In this document: in pieces, positions 52,333 to 60,055 of the stretch
Numbering within the stretch: the first letter of the stretch is position 1
How the letters are laid out: every line of letters begins with the position of its first letter
From: Nocardia sp. alder85J
GTDB lineage: Bacteria > Actinomycetota > Actinomycetes > Mycobacteriales > Mycobacteriaceae
NCBI RefSeq assembly: GCF_020176955.2
Contig: NZ_JAIUCZ020000003.1
Coordinates: forward strand, 969,672 to 1,033,671
Length of the DNA stretch: 64,000 nt
Reading direction: 5' to 3'
Notes under the pieces: model-generated
What the model was told of the DNA's origin: nothing
The model's input: the letters and a program-made list of their open reading frames with translations, nothing else
The model's database searches: none
Translations under genes and position numbers: made by a program

Positions 52333-53267
52333 ACGGTCAGGGCATGAATCCGCCGATATCGGGTGCTACCACCTGGAGCCCGTCCGCGCGGATCGTGGCC
52401 GTGGTCGTGACCCACAAGCGGCGGGACCTGCTCGCCGCCTCGCTCGAGGTGCTGTGCTCGCAGACCCGGCCGATCGATCACCTGATCGTGGTCGACAACG
52501 CCAACGAGGCCGAGGTCGGCGAACTGGTGCGGGAGCAGTCCGTGGAGGCCACCTACCTGGGTTCCGAGCACAATCTCGGCGGCGCGGGCGGTTTCGCGCT
52601 CGGCATCCTGCACGCCCTGACCCAGGGCGCGGACTGGATCTGGCTGGCCGACGACGACGGCCGCCCCGAGGGCCCCGACGTGCTCGAGAAGTTGATGAAT
52701 TGCGCTCGGCGGCACCGGCTCTCGGAGGTGTCGCCGGTGGTGTGCGATATCGACGAGCCGGACCGGCTGGCCTTCCCGCTGCGCCGCGGCCTGGTCTGGC
52801 GGCGGCACCGCTCCGAACTCGGCGACGACGACTTCCTGCCCGGGATCGCCTCGCTGTTCAACGGCGCCCTGCTGTCCGCCGAGGCGGTCGACAAGATCGG
52901 CGTGCCGGATCTGCGGCTGTTCGTGCGCGGCGACGAGGTGGAGATCCACCGCCGGCTGGTGCGCTCCGGGCTGCCGTTCGGCACCTGTCTCCAGACGGCG
53001 TACCTGCATCCGAACGGGTCGGCGGAGTTCAAGCCGATCCTGGGCGGGCGCATGCACACCCAGTACCCGGACGATCCGGTCAAGCGCTACTTCACCTATC
53101 GCAATCGCGGCTATCTGATGTCGCAGCCGGGCATGCGGAAGTTGTTGCCGCAGGAGTGGGCCCGATTCTCCTGGTTCTTCCTGGTGCAGCAGAAGGATCC
53201 GGCCGGACTGGCCGAATGGCTGCGACTGCGGCGGCTGGGGCGCCGCGAGCAGTTCGACAAGCCCTGA
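52329..53267 (+). CDS. glfT1: Galactofuranosyltransferase GlfT1
   Basis: 312 residues from ATG 52329, overlapping the wzt stop. GT-A fold family 2: IVAVVVTHKRRDLLAASLEV, NLGGAGGFALGILHAL, and D108-D110 in WIWLADDDGRPEG as the metal-binding DxD element; later FVRGDEVEIHRRLVRSG and KRYFTYRNRGYL. It adds the first two or three galactofuranose units from UDP-Galf onto the rhamnosyl-GlcNAc-decaprenyl linker, on the inner face of the membrane. GlfT2 at 60056 then polymerises. The N-terminal 19 residues are variable. Last gene of wzm-wzt-glfT1. Confidence 0.93.
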   Translation: MNGQGMNPPISGATTWSPSARIVAVVVTHKRRDLLAASLEVLCSQTRPIDHLIVVDNANEAEVGELVREQSVEATYLGSEHNLGGAGGFALGILHALTQGADWIWLADDDGRPEGPDVLEKLMNCARRHRLSEVSPVVCDIDEPDRLAFPLRRGLVWRRHRSELGDDDFLPGIASLFNGALLSAEAVDKIGVPDLRLFVRGDEVEIHRRLVRSGLPFGTCLQTAYLHPNGSAEFKPILGGRMHTQYPDDPVKRYFTYRNRGYLMSQPGMRKLLPQEWARFSWFFLVQQKDPAGLAEWLRLRRLGRREQFDKP

Positions 53268-53807
53268 GCCACTTCCACACGAAGCACGTACCGGCCCGGG
53301 GTTTCCTGTCGGGAAAATCGTTTGCGCCGAGGGTCTTCGGGCTGTCATCGTGAAAGTCGTTCCCGCACCGCGACCCCGCGGACGGACCGAGTAGGGCATG
53401 AGGCCCGCGCACGTCGAGGAGGTGGATACGTGATCGCGAATTCGGCGACGGTACATGCCGTTTCGCTCCGGTTCGGCGAATGCCGCACCGGCGACGGACT
53501 GTCCACCGCCCGGCTCGCCCACTGAGCCACCGCCGTCTCGCTGCCGCCGCACCGCCGTTCGGTACCGGCTGGATCCCGGCCCCGCGTTCTCGCCACCTAC
53601 TCCCATACTCACCACGCCGCGCCGAATCCACCTCGGTCGCGGCGGGTCGAGACGCGGGCGGATACCAACGCCGTCGCCGGTGTGGCGCGGCACGATACGT
53701 GCTGACCAATACACCCGTTATGTCCCGATTACCGGCCCGCCGTGGCGTCCGGCGGCGGCACCCGCCATGATCGTTCGCAGGGATTGCCGCACGACGAGGA
53801 GCTGCCA
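53268..53807. other. Intergenic stretch of 540 bp
   Basis: No known gene or RNA is seen. It contains one short frame with a strong ribosome site (53430-53525, listed separately). Otherwise both strands carry only low-complexity Arg/Pro/Ala frames typical of non-coding high-GC DNA. The promoter of the SDR gene at 53808 must be near its right end. Confidence 0.5.
53430..53525 (+). CDS. Possible 31-residue small ORF with strong ribosome site
   Basis: GTG 53430 is preceded at 7-nt spacing by GAGGAGG (53416-53422), one of the best Shine-Dalgarno sequences in the window. The product would be MIANSATVHAVSLRFGECRT, then GDGLSTARLAH. It has no recognised motif. It could be a small protein or a leader peptide; the support is only the ribosome site. 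Confidence 0.3.
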   Translation: MIANSATVHAVSLRFGECRTGDGLSTARLAH

Positions 53808-54656
53808 ATGACGGAAGCAAGCAAGCCACTGGCCGGTCGGACCATGATCATGTCCGGCGGGAGCCGGGGCATCGGGCTGGAGATCGCCAAGCGCGCGGCG
53901 GCCGACGGCGCCAACATCACGCTGATCGCGAAGACCGATACACCGCACCCGAAGCTGCCCGGCACCATCCACACCGCCGCCGCGGAACTCGAGGAGGCCG
54001 GCGGCGCGGTCCTCAAATACGTCGGCGACGTGCGCGACGACGCCGCGGTCGCGGATGCGGTCGAGCAGACCGTGCAGCGCTTCGGCGGGATCGACATCGT
54101 CGTCAACAACGCCTCGGCGATCGATCTGTCGCCGACCGAGACGCTGTCGATGAAGAAGTACGACCTGATGCAGGACATCAACGCTCGCGGTAGCTTCCTG
54201 CTGGCGAAGACGTCGATTCCGGCGCTGAAGCTGTCCGCCGAGGCCGGGCGGAATCCGCACATCCTGACCCTGTCGCCGCCGCTGAATCTGGATCCGAAGT
54301 GGGCCGGATCCTCGCTCGGCTACACCATCGCCAAGTACGGCATGTCGCTGACCACCCTCGGCCTGGCCGAGGAGCTGCGCAAATACGGGATCGGCGTCAA
54401 CTCGCTGTGGCCGCGCACCACCATCGCCACGGCGGCGGTGCGCAATCTGCTCGGCGGTGACGAGACGATCGCCAGTTCCCGCACCCCGGACATCTACGCG
54501 GACGCGGCCTATCTGGTGCTGACCTCGCCGGCGAAGGACACCAGCGGCAATTTCTTCATCGACGACGATGTGCTCGCCGCGCACGGCATCACCGATCTCG
54601 ACAAGTACCGGGTGGTGCCCGGCGACGGGCCGTTGAGCCTCGACCTGTTCCTCTGA
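53808..54656 (+). CDS. Short-chain dehydrogenase/reductase, HSDL2-like
   Basis: 282 residues from ATG 53808 with GAGGAG 7 nt upstream. Rossmann motif TMIMSGGSRGIGLEIAKRAA (TGxxxGIG form), DIVVNNASAIDL (NNAS), active-site Ser region ILTLSPPLNLDPKW and Tyr-Lys in GYTIAKYGMSL. The loop with TDTPHPKLPGTIHTAAAELE is specific for the HSDL2/AtuG-like branch, whose members act on hydroxyacyl or terpenoid alcohol substrates. Oxidoreductase using NAD(P)H; exact substrate unknown. A terminator follows directly. Confidence 0.9.
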   Translation: MTEASKPLAGRTMIMSGGSRGIGLEIAKRAAADGANITLIAKTDTPHPKLPGTIHTAAAELEEAGGAVLKYVGDVRDDAAVADAVEQTVQRFGGIDIVVNNASAIDLSPTETLSMKKYDLMQDINARGSFLLAKTSIPALKLSAEAGRNPHILTLSPPLNLDPKWAGSSLGYTIAKYGMSLTTLGLAEELRKYGIGVNSLWPRTTIATAAVRNLLGGDETIASSRTPDIYADAAYLVLTSPAKDTSGNFFIDDDVLAAHGITDLDKYRVVPGDGPLSLDLFL

Positions 54657-54662
54657 ACCGGG

Positions 54663-54688
54663 ACGCCCGGCGGTTGCGCCGGGCGTTT
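54663..54688 (+). terminator. Intrinsic terminator after SDR gene
   Basis: A 10-bp perfect stem ACGCCCGGCG / CGCCGGGCGT with a GTTG loop, then TT. It begins 6 bp after the stop codon. Confidence 0.8.
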
Positions 54689-54819
54689 CCACCACGCCGC
54701 GCCGGGTCACTTCTGTGTCTCGGTGCGTCGTCACGCTTGCCGTCGAACGCCCGGCCGCCATACGATCCGGGGGCATCGTCCCTGGTCGTGCCGCTCGCCT
54801 CGTCCGGCAAGGAGTGCTC

Positions 54820-55404
54820 ATGCATCTGACCGTCGCGATGACCGGCGCCACCGGATCGATCTTCGGTATCCGTTTGCTGCAACGCCTGCGGGAGCTACCC
54901 GAGGTACAGACCCATCTCATTCTCTCGCGATGGTCCGTGGTGAATCTGACCACGGAGACCGACTACCACGCCGATGATGTGAAGGCGCTGGCCCATCACG
55001 TCTACCAGGCCAACGACCTCGCCGCGAAGCTCTCGTCCGGCTCCGCTCGGATGGACGCGATGGTCGTGGTGCCCTGCACGATGCGCACCCTGGCCGCGAT
55101 CCGGCACGGCCTCGCCGACAATCTCGTCGTCCGGGCCGCGGACGTGGCGCTGAAGGAGGGGCGGCGACTGGTGCTGGTGCCGCGCGAAACCCCGTTCAAC
55201 AGCATCCATCTGGAGAACATGCTGGAGCTGTCCCGGCTGGGGGTGCGAATCTGCCCGCCGATGCCGTCGTTCTACAGCCGCCCGGAATCGGTGGACGACA
55301 TCGTGGACCACATCGTGGTGCGGATTCTGGACCAGCTGGATCTCGAGATCGAGTACGACAAGCGCTGGGCCGGGCTGCCCAACCACCACGACGTCCCGGA
55401 CTGA
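54820..55404 (+). CDS. UbiX/Pad1-family flavin prenyltransferase
   Basis: 194 residues from ATG 54820 with AAGGAG upstream. MTGATGSIFGIRLLQRLREL is the phosphate-binding start, HLILSRWSVVNLTTETDY and VVVPCTMRTLAAIRHGLADN the FMN/prenyl-phosphate site (PCS/T-M-x-T), and LVLVPRETPFNSIHLENM the C-terminal signature. It attaches dimethylallyl to FMN to make prenyl-FMN for UbiD decarboxylases. It is closest in feel to the subunit B of hydroxyarylic acid decarboxylases (VdcB type). No ubiD-like gene is beside it. Followed after 24 bp by a luciferase-like gene on the same strand. Confidence 0.88.
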   Translation: MHLTVAMTGATGSIFGIRLLQRLRELPEVQTHLILSRWSVVNLTTETDYHADDVKALAHHVYQANDLAAKLSSGSARMDAMVVVPCTMRTLAAIRHGLADNLVVRAADVALKEGRRLVLVPRETPFNSIHLENMLELSRLGVRICPPMPSFYSRPESVDDIVDHIVVRILDQLDLEIEYDKRWAGLPNHHDVPD

Positions 55405-55428
55405 ACGGCCACTGGGATGGAGGCGCGT

Positions 55429-56532
55429 ATGCGGGTCGGTGCGTATCTGATGCCCTGCCATCCGCCCGAACGGCCGATCGCCGAGGGACACCGCATCGAC
55501 GTGGACCAGCTCGAGCTGCTGGAACGCGCCGGCTGCGCCGAGGCGTGGCTGGGTGAGCATTTCACCGCGCGCTGGGCGCCGGGTCCCGCGCCGGATCTGC
55601 TGATCGCGCAGGCCTTCTCGCGCACCTCGTCGATCCGGCTGGGGCCGCTGGGGCAGTTGCCGTGCCACCATCCGATCGAATCGGCGTACCGCGCCGCCTA
55701 TCTCGATCATCTCGGCGGCGGGCGCTACCAGTTCGGGGTGGCGAGCGGCGCGCTGCCCACCGATCGGCAGGTGTTCGGGGTGGACCGGGTACCGGGCCTG
55801 CATCGTGCGATGACCTTCGACGCGCTCGATACGATCGTCCGGCTGTGGACCTACGGGCCGGAGGGCAGGCGCGGCCGGTTCTGGGCGGCGGACGTGCCGG
55901 ACGAATCGCTGTCGCCGCTCGGGCATTTCCTGATGCCGATGCAGCGGCCGCATCCGCCGATCGCGCTCGCGGCCATGCGGGCCGATTCGGCGCACCACCG
56001 CCGGGCCGGGGCGGGTGGGCACCTGCCGGTCAGCCTGACCGTGACACCCGACAATCGGTATCTGGCACGGCATTTCGCGACGGTCGCGGCCGGGGCGGCG
56101 GAGGCGGGCCGGGTGGCCGACCGCGGCGACTGGCGGATCGTCCGCGACGTCTACGTCGCCGACACCGACGCCGAGGCCCGCCACCGGGCCCGCACCGGTG
56201 CGATGGGCCGCTGCTGGGAACAGTTCCTGTTGCCGCTGTATCTGCGGATGGGGCTGGCGCCGCTGCTGGGCCGGTTGCCGAACGGCCGGACCGTCGACCC
56301 CGACCGGATCGATCTCGATTTCGTGGCCGAGCGACTGTGGCTGACCGGGTCGCCCGACACGGTCGCCGAGCAACTCGCCGATCTGTGCCGGGAGACCGGC
56401 GGATTCGGCACGCTGCTGCTGAACGTGCACGACTTCGGCGACGAACTCCCCGCCTGGCGGCATTCGGTCGACCTGCTCACCACCGAGGTGCTGCCCCGCG
56501 TGCACGCCCGGGAATCGGTCGGGGCCCGATAA
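55429..56532 (+). CDS. LLM class flavin-dependent oxidoreductase
   Basis: 367 residues from ATG 55429 (MRVGAYLMPCHPPERPIAEG), chosen because GGAGG lies 6 nt upstream; ATG 55417 lacks a site. Bacterial luciferase-like TIM barrel: GCAEAWLGEHFTARWAPGPA, GPLGQLPCHHPIESAYRAAY, GGGRYQFGVASGALPTDRQV, LTGSPDTVAEQLADLCRETG. The N-terminal signature and length indicate the FMN-type monooxygenase branch close to limonene/alkane or aromatic monooxygenases, but the substrate is not clear. Likely cotranscribed with the UbiX-like gene, so both may act on an aromatic compound. Confidence 0.87.
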   Translation: MRVGAYLMPCHPPERPIAEGHRIDVDQLELLERAGCAEAWLGEHFTARWAPGPAPDLLIAQAFSRTSSIRLGPLGQLPCHHPIESAYRAAYLDHLGGGRYQFGVASGALPTDRQVFGVDRVPGLHRAMTFDALDTIVRLWTYGPEGRRGRFWAADVPDESLSPLGHFLMPMQRPHPPIALAAMRADSAHHRRAGAGGHLPVSLTVTPDNRYLARHFATVAAGAAEAGRVADRGDWRIVRDVYVADTDAEARHRARTGAMGRCWEQFLLPLYLRMGLAPLLGRLPNGRTVDPDRIDLDFVAERLWLTGSPDTVAEQLADLCRETGGFGTLLLNVHDFGDELPAWRHSVDLLTTEVLPRVHARESVGAR

Positions 56533-56684
56533 TCCGCCGCGCCGATACGGCACGACACCGCATACCCGCAGTTCCGATGGACGCCTCGCCTGCGCCGGTC
56601 GCGGGCCGGCTGCACAACGCCGGCGCCGAGCGCAACCGTCTCGATTGCCGATGTCGCACGACGGGATGCCGCACGGCCTCCGGT

Positions 56685-58331
56685 TCAGCCCCAGACCATG
56701 TAGTGGTACTTGCTCACCGCCGCGACGAGACCGACCAGCGTCGCCGCCACGATCACCACCGCCGCGGCGCGGGCGGGCACCCGGCCGCGGGAATCGCTGA
56801 GCCGCATCGGGATCCAGCGCAGCAGCACCGCCAGGCCGACGATCGCCAGCGGGACGAAGTAGCGGCCCTGCACGCCGTCGATCAGGTAGTAGTCGACCGG
56901 GGTGAAGGACATGTACAGCGTCACGTAGATCATCGCGACGCTCGCCAGCACCGTCAGCGCCACGATCGCGGTGCGCCACCGCCCCGCGGTGAACCGCTCG
57001 GTGATGCCGGCGCTCACCGCGAACGCCAGCAGGCAGGCCAGGATGGTCAGCGCCGGGACGTCCACGTACGAGAAGCCGAGCTCGCCGAAGAACTGGGTGA
57101 ACCAGCGCTGATCGCGCAGCCAGATGCTGTCGGTGAACACGCTGACGAAATGCGCCGGGTGCGAGAGGATTCCGTGCAGCTGATCACCCGGGCGCACCGA
57201 ATACCACTGGTGCTCCGGCCGCATCAGGCCCATGCCGTCGCCGGTGGGGGCGGCGAGCTTCATCCAGGCCGCGAACGCGATCGCGCCGACCGCGGCGGTC
57301 ACCCACGGAATCCACTTGCGCCACTGTGTGAATCCGAATTCGCGGGCCGGGATCAGCACCACCAGCATGGCGAGCAGCACATAAGTCGGTTTGCTCAGTG
57401 GCAGCAGCAGGGTGGCGGCCAGCGCCGCGGCCCGCTCCGGGACCGTCAGCGGGGCGCCCAGGAACAGGCCCTTCACCAGCAGGCAGGACACCAGGATCGC
57501 CAGCGCGTTGGTGGCCGTGTCGGCGGTCACCGTACCGGCCTGGAACAGCGCGATCGGCAGCACCGAGACCGTGAACGCCAGCCACTGCACCCGGTAGCCG
57601 CGCAACGCGCGCAGCGCGAAGCCCACGATCACCAGATAGGCCAGCAGCCCGCACAATCGGGTCAGCTCCACGGTGTCGGAGACGTGCAGGCCGGTCGCCT
57701 GTGCGATCCGGATGCCGACGGCGGCGGGCACGTACGCCACCGGCGAGTAGGCCGCGGTGTTGGTGAACCACATCTGCTTGGTGGCCGCGGTGATCGGCGC
57801 CGCGCCGATCTGCCGGTACGCGCCGGCGTCGGCCATCAGCGGGTCGGGTTCGTCGCCGTTGCGGTTGTAGTCGTCGAAGGCGTAGGACATCAGGCCGTCG
57901 ATGCTCAGGGGGATCTGCCCACCGTAGGCGACGCCGCGCGCGTCCTCGATGCGCTGCGGGGTGAATCCGCCGTGCGCGACCTGATAGGCCCGGCCGAACT
58001 GGGTGATCTCGTCGTGCCCCCAGAAGGCCGGGGTGACCAGCGAGAAGATCACTCCGAACAGGCCCGCGACCAGCACGAAAACCGCGGCGGCCGCGCCGAT
58101 GTGGCGATCGGTCCAACTCGCGGCCCGGCGCAGGGCCGCCGGCGCGCCGGACGCCCGGCGGTCCGTGGTCGGCTCCGGGAGCTCGGGTTCGGGGACGACC
58201 ACCCGCGCAGCCTCCGTCGTGGACACCGCCTCCGTCGTGTGCACCGCCTCCGTCGTGGACACCGTCTCCCTCGTGTGCACTGCCTCTGTCGTGTGCATTG
58301 CCTCGATCACCGGCTCGGCCTGGATGGTCAT
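56685..58331 (-). CDS. DUF2142 polytopic membrane protein
   Basis: 548 residues. The first ~45 contain a degenerate TTEAVHT/TTEAVS repeat, then a basic cytoplasmic stretch, then 11-12 membrane helices. The large outside loop after helix 1 (TPAFWGHDEITQFGRAYQVA) carries the DE motif seen in DUF2142 and GT-C glycosyltransferases, which use polyprenyl-phosphate sugars. The end SPVDYYLIDGVQGRYFVPLA-like region (PVDYYLIDGVQGRYFVPLAI) is a DUF2142 hallmark. It overlaps the GT2 gene upstream by 4 bp, so a polyprenyl-sugar synthase and a transferase-like protein are made together. Probably cell-envelope glycosylation; inference. Confidence 0.85.
   Translation of the reverse strand: MTIQAEPVIEAMHTTEAVHTRETVSTTEAVHTTEAVSTTEAARVVVPEPELPEPTTDRRASGAPAALRRAASWTDRHIGAAAAVFVLVAGLFGVIFSLVTPAFWGHDEITQFGRAYQVAHGGFTPQRIEDARGVAYGGQIPLSIDGLMSYAFDDYNRNGDEPDPLMADAGAYRQIGAAPITAATKQMWFTNTAAYSPVAYVPAAVGIRIAQATGLHVSDTVELTRLCGLLAYLVIVGFALRALRGYRVQWLAFTVSVLPIALFQAGTVTADTATNALAILVSCLLVKGLFLGAPLTVPERAAALAATLLLPLSKPTYVLLAMLVVLIPAREFGFTQWRKWIPWVTAAVGAIAFAAWMKLAAPTGDGMGLMRPEHQWYSVRPGDQLHGILSHPAHFVSVFTDSIWLRDQRWFTQFFGELGFSYVDVPALTILACLLAFAVSAGITERFTAGRWRTAIVALTVLASVAMIYVTLYMSFTPVDYYLIDGVQGRYFVPLAIVGLAVLLRWIPMRLSDSRGRVPARAAAVVIVAATLVGLVAAVSKYHYMVWG
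58210..58299. repeat. 18-bp coding tandem repeat, five copies
   Basis: Units at 58210, 58228, 58246, 58264 and 58282 follow GCCTCCGTCGTGKRCACC with few changes; a partial sixth follows. They encode the TTEAVH/S repeats at the N-terminus of the DUF2142 protein on the minus strand. Confidence 0.88.
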
Positions 58332-59299
58332 CGGTACGCCTGCCGGACCGGCTCGGCGGAGTCCACGCCGACGGCCGAGTACCGCAGGTACATCAGCCGG
58401 GCCGCCTCGTGCCGGGAGCGCCGGATGCCGTCCAGGATCAGCCCGGCGGTCCAGGCGAGGCTGCCCAGCAACACCAGAGTCAAGCCGAGGAACAGCGTCG
58501 GGAACCGGGGCACCTGATGAATTCGGTAGAACTCCACCACGATCGGTGTGATGAGAATCACCGAGATGAGCCAGGAGAGCGTCCCGAACAGACCGTAGAA
58601 GGCGACCGGTCGCTCGTGCCGGGCCAAGCCGACGATCAGGGCCAGGATCTTGAACCCGTCGTGATAGGTGCGCAGCTTGCTCTCGCTACCGACCGGGCGA
58701 TCCCGGAAACCCACCTCCACCGCGGTTTTCGGCACCCGCAGATGCAGCGAGTGCACCGTGAGCTCGGTCTCGATCTCGAATTCCCGTGACACCGCGGGGA
58801 AACTCTTCACGAAGCGCCGGGAGAACACCCGATACCCCGAGAGCATGTCCTCGACGTTCTCGCCGAAAACCTTGCCCACCACGCCGTTCAGCACCCGGTT
58901 ACCGGTCTCGTGGCCGGGGCGGTAGGCCGATTCGGCGCTGTCCGGCTGCTTGCGCACGCCGAGCACGTGATCGTAGGGGCCGGCCAGCAGGGTCTGGATC
59001 ATGACCGGCGCGGCGAAGGCGTCGTAGGTGTCGTCGCCGTCGATCATGACGTAGACGTCGGCCTCGATGTCGGCGAAGGCTCGCCGCACCACATTGCCCT
59101 TGCCCTTGGTGGTTTCGGTGCGCACGATCGCGCCGGCCTCGCGGGCCCGCTCGGCGGTGGCGTCGGTGCTGCGATTGTCGTAGACGTAGACGGTGATGCC
59201 GGGCACGGCGGCGCGCAGATCGCTGACGACCTTGCCGACCGCGGCCTCCTCGTTGTGACACGGCACCAGTGCGGCAATGCGAAGCTCGGTGGGGTCCAC
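58328..59299 (-). CDS. Polyprenyl-phosphate-type GT2 glycosyltransferase
   Basis: 323 residues from GTG 59299. GT-A domain: IAALVPCHNEEAAVGKVVSD, VYDNRSTDATAERAREAG, DVYVMIDGDDTYDAFAAP with the metal-binding acidic DGDD, and GENVEDMLSGYRVFSRRFVK. At the C-terminus are two membrane helices (LISVILITPIVVEFYRI, TLFLGLTLVLLGSLAWTAGL). This is the DPM1/GtrB type that moves a sugar from a nucleotide to decaprenyl phosphate at the inner membrane. It overlaps the DUF2142 gene by 4 bp, and a GtrA gene is divergent 130 bp away, completing a glycosylation module. Confidence 0.9.
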   Translation of the reverse strand: MDPTELRIAALVPCHNEEAAVGKVVSDLRAAVPGITVYVYDNRSTDATAERAREAGAIVRTETTKGKGNVVRRAFADIEADVYVMIDGDDTYDAFAAPVMIQTLLAGPYDHVLGVRKQPDSAESAYRPGHETGNRVLNGVVGKVFGENVEDMLSGYRVFSRRFVKSFPAVSREFEIETELTVHSLHLRVPKTAVEVGFRDRPVGSESKLRTYHDGFKILALIVGLARHERPVAFYGLFGTLSWLISVILITPIVVEFYRIHQVPRFPTLFLGLTLVLLGSLAWTAGLILDGIRRSRHEAARLMYLRYSAVGVDSAEPVRQAYR

Positions 59300-59416
59300 C
59301 CCGTCAATCCCTCATCTGATCGAAAGGCGTGCAAAGAGCTTTCCCGGGTTAGGGGAACCGGTTGGGGACTGTAGCAGGGCGGCTGACCATATGCTGTGAA
59401 TCGCCTGCGGCTGCGG

Positions 59417-59422
59417 TACCGT
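59417..59422 (+). promoter_or_regulatory. Probable leaderless -10 element for gtrA
   Basis: TACCGT ends 8 nt before GTG 59430 with no ribosome site. The intergenic region also serves the divergent GT2 gene. Confidence 0.4.
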
Positions 59423-59429
59423 ACGCCGG

Positions 59430-59984
59430 GTGTCCAGCAGCGAGTCCGTGACCGGAACCACCGCGCGGGCCGAGGACGGACCACCTGCCGCCACCGCGCC
59501 CGCACCCGGCGGGCTATCGGCCACCCTGCGCCGCAGCGCCGCGTTCCTGGTGGTCGGGGGGATCGGGTTCGTGGTCGACGCCGGCACCTACAATCTCCTG
59601 GTCTTCGCCGGTGGGAAGGGTGTGCTGTATCACGCACCGCTGCTTGCCAAGATCATCGCCATCGTCACCGCGACGGTCGTCACATATTTCGGCAACAAGT
59701 GGTGGACCTACGGTCAGCGCGGTGGCGGTTCGGCGCGGCAGTACGTCTTGTACGCGCTGTTCAACGTGATCGCGATCGGCCTGCAACTGGGTTGCCTGGG
59801 TTTCTCCCGCTATGTGCTGGAGCTGTCCAGCCCCCTGTCGGACAACGTCTCCGGGACGCTGATCGGGCAGGCGTTGGCGGTGGTGTTCCGGTACTGGGCA
59901 TACGGGGCATTCGTGTTCACCACGACCGGGCGAGAATCCGGCGCGGCGGATCCAGCACCGGCAGGACCTGCGACGAATCACTGA
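59430..59984 (+). CDS. GtrA family membrane protein
   Basis: 184 residues from GTG 59430. After ~33 variable residues there are four membrane helices of the GtrA type: AAFLVVGGIGFVVDAGTYNL, IIAIVTATVVTYFGNKWWTY, YALFNVIAIGLQLGCLGFSR, QALAVVFRYWAYGAFVFTTT. It resembles mycobacterial Rv3789, proposed to act with decaprenyl-phosphoarabinose metabolism or as an anchor for glycosyltransferases. GtrA proteins are linked to flipping or handling of polyprenyl-linked sugars. Neighbours GT2/DUF2142 and glfT2 support an envelope role. Confidence 0.9.
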   Translation: MSSSESVTGTTARAEDGPPAATAPAPGGLSATLRRSAAFLVVGGIGFVVDAGTYNLLVFAGGKGVLYHAPLLAKIIAIVTATVVTYFGNKWWTYGQRGGGSARQYVLYALFNVIAIGLQLGCLGFSRYVLELSSPLSDNVSGTLIGQALAVVFRYWAYGAFVFTTTGRESGAADPAPAGPATNH

Positions 59985-60055
59985 TGTAGACATAATGGTG
60001 GCCGCTCGATGCCGAGCCGGAGGGCACCATCGCCAGACAGCACAGAGGGAATTAC

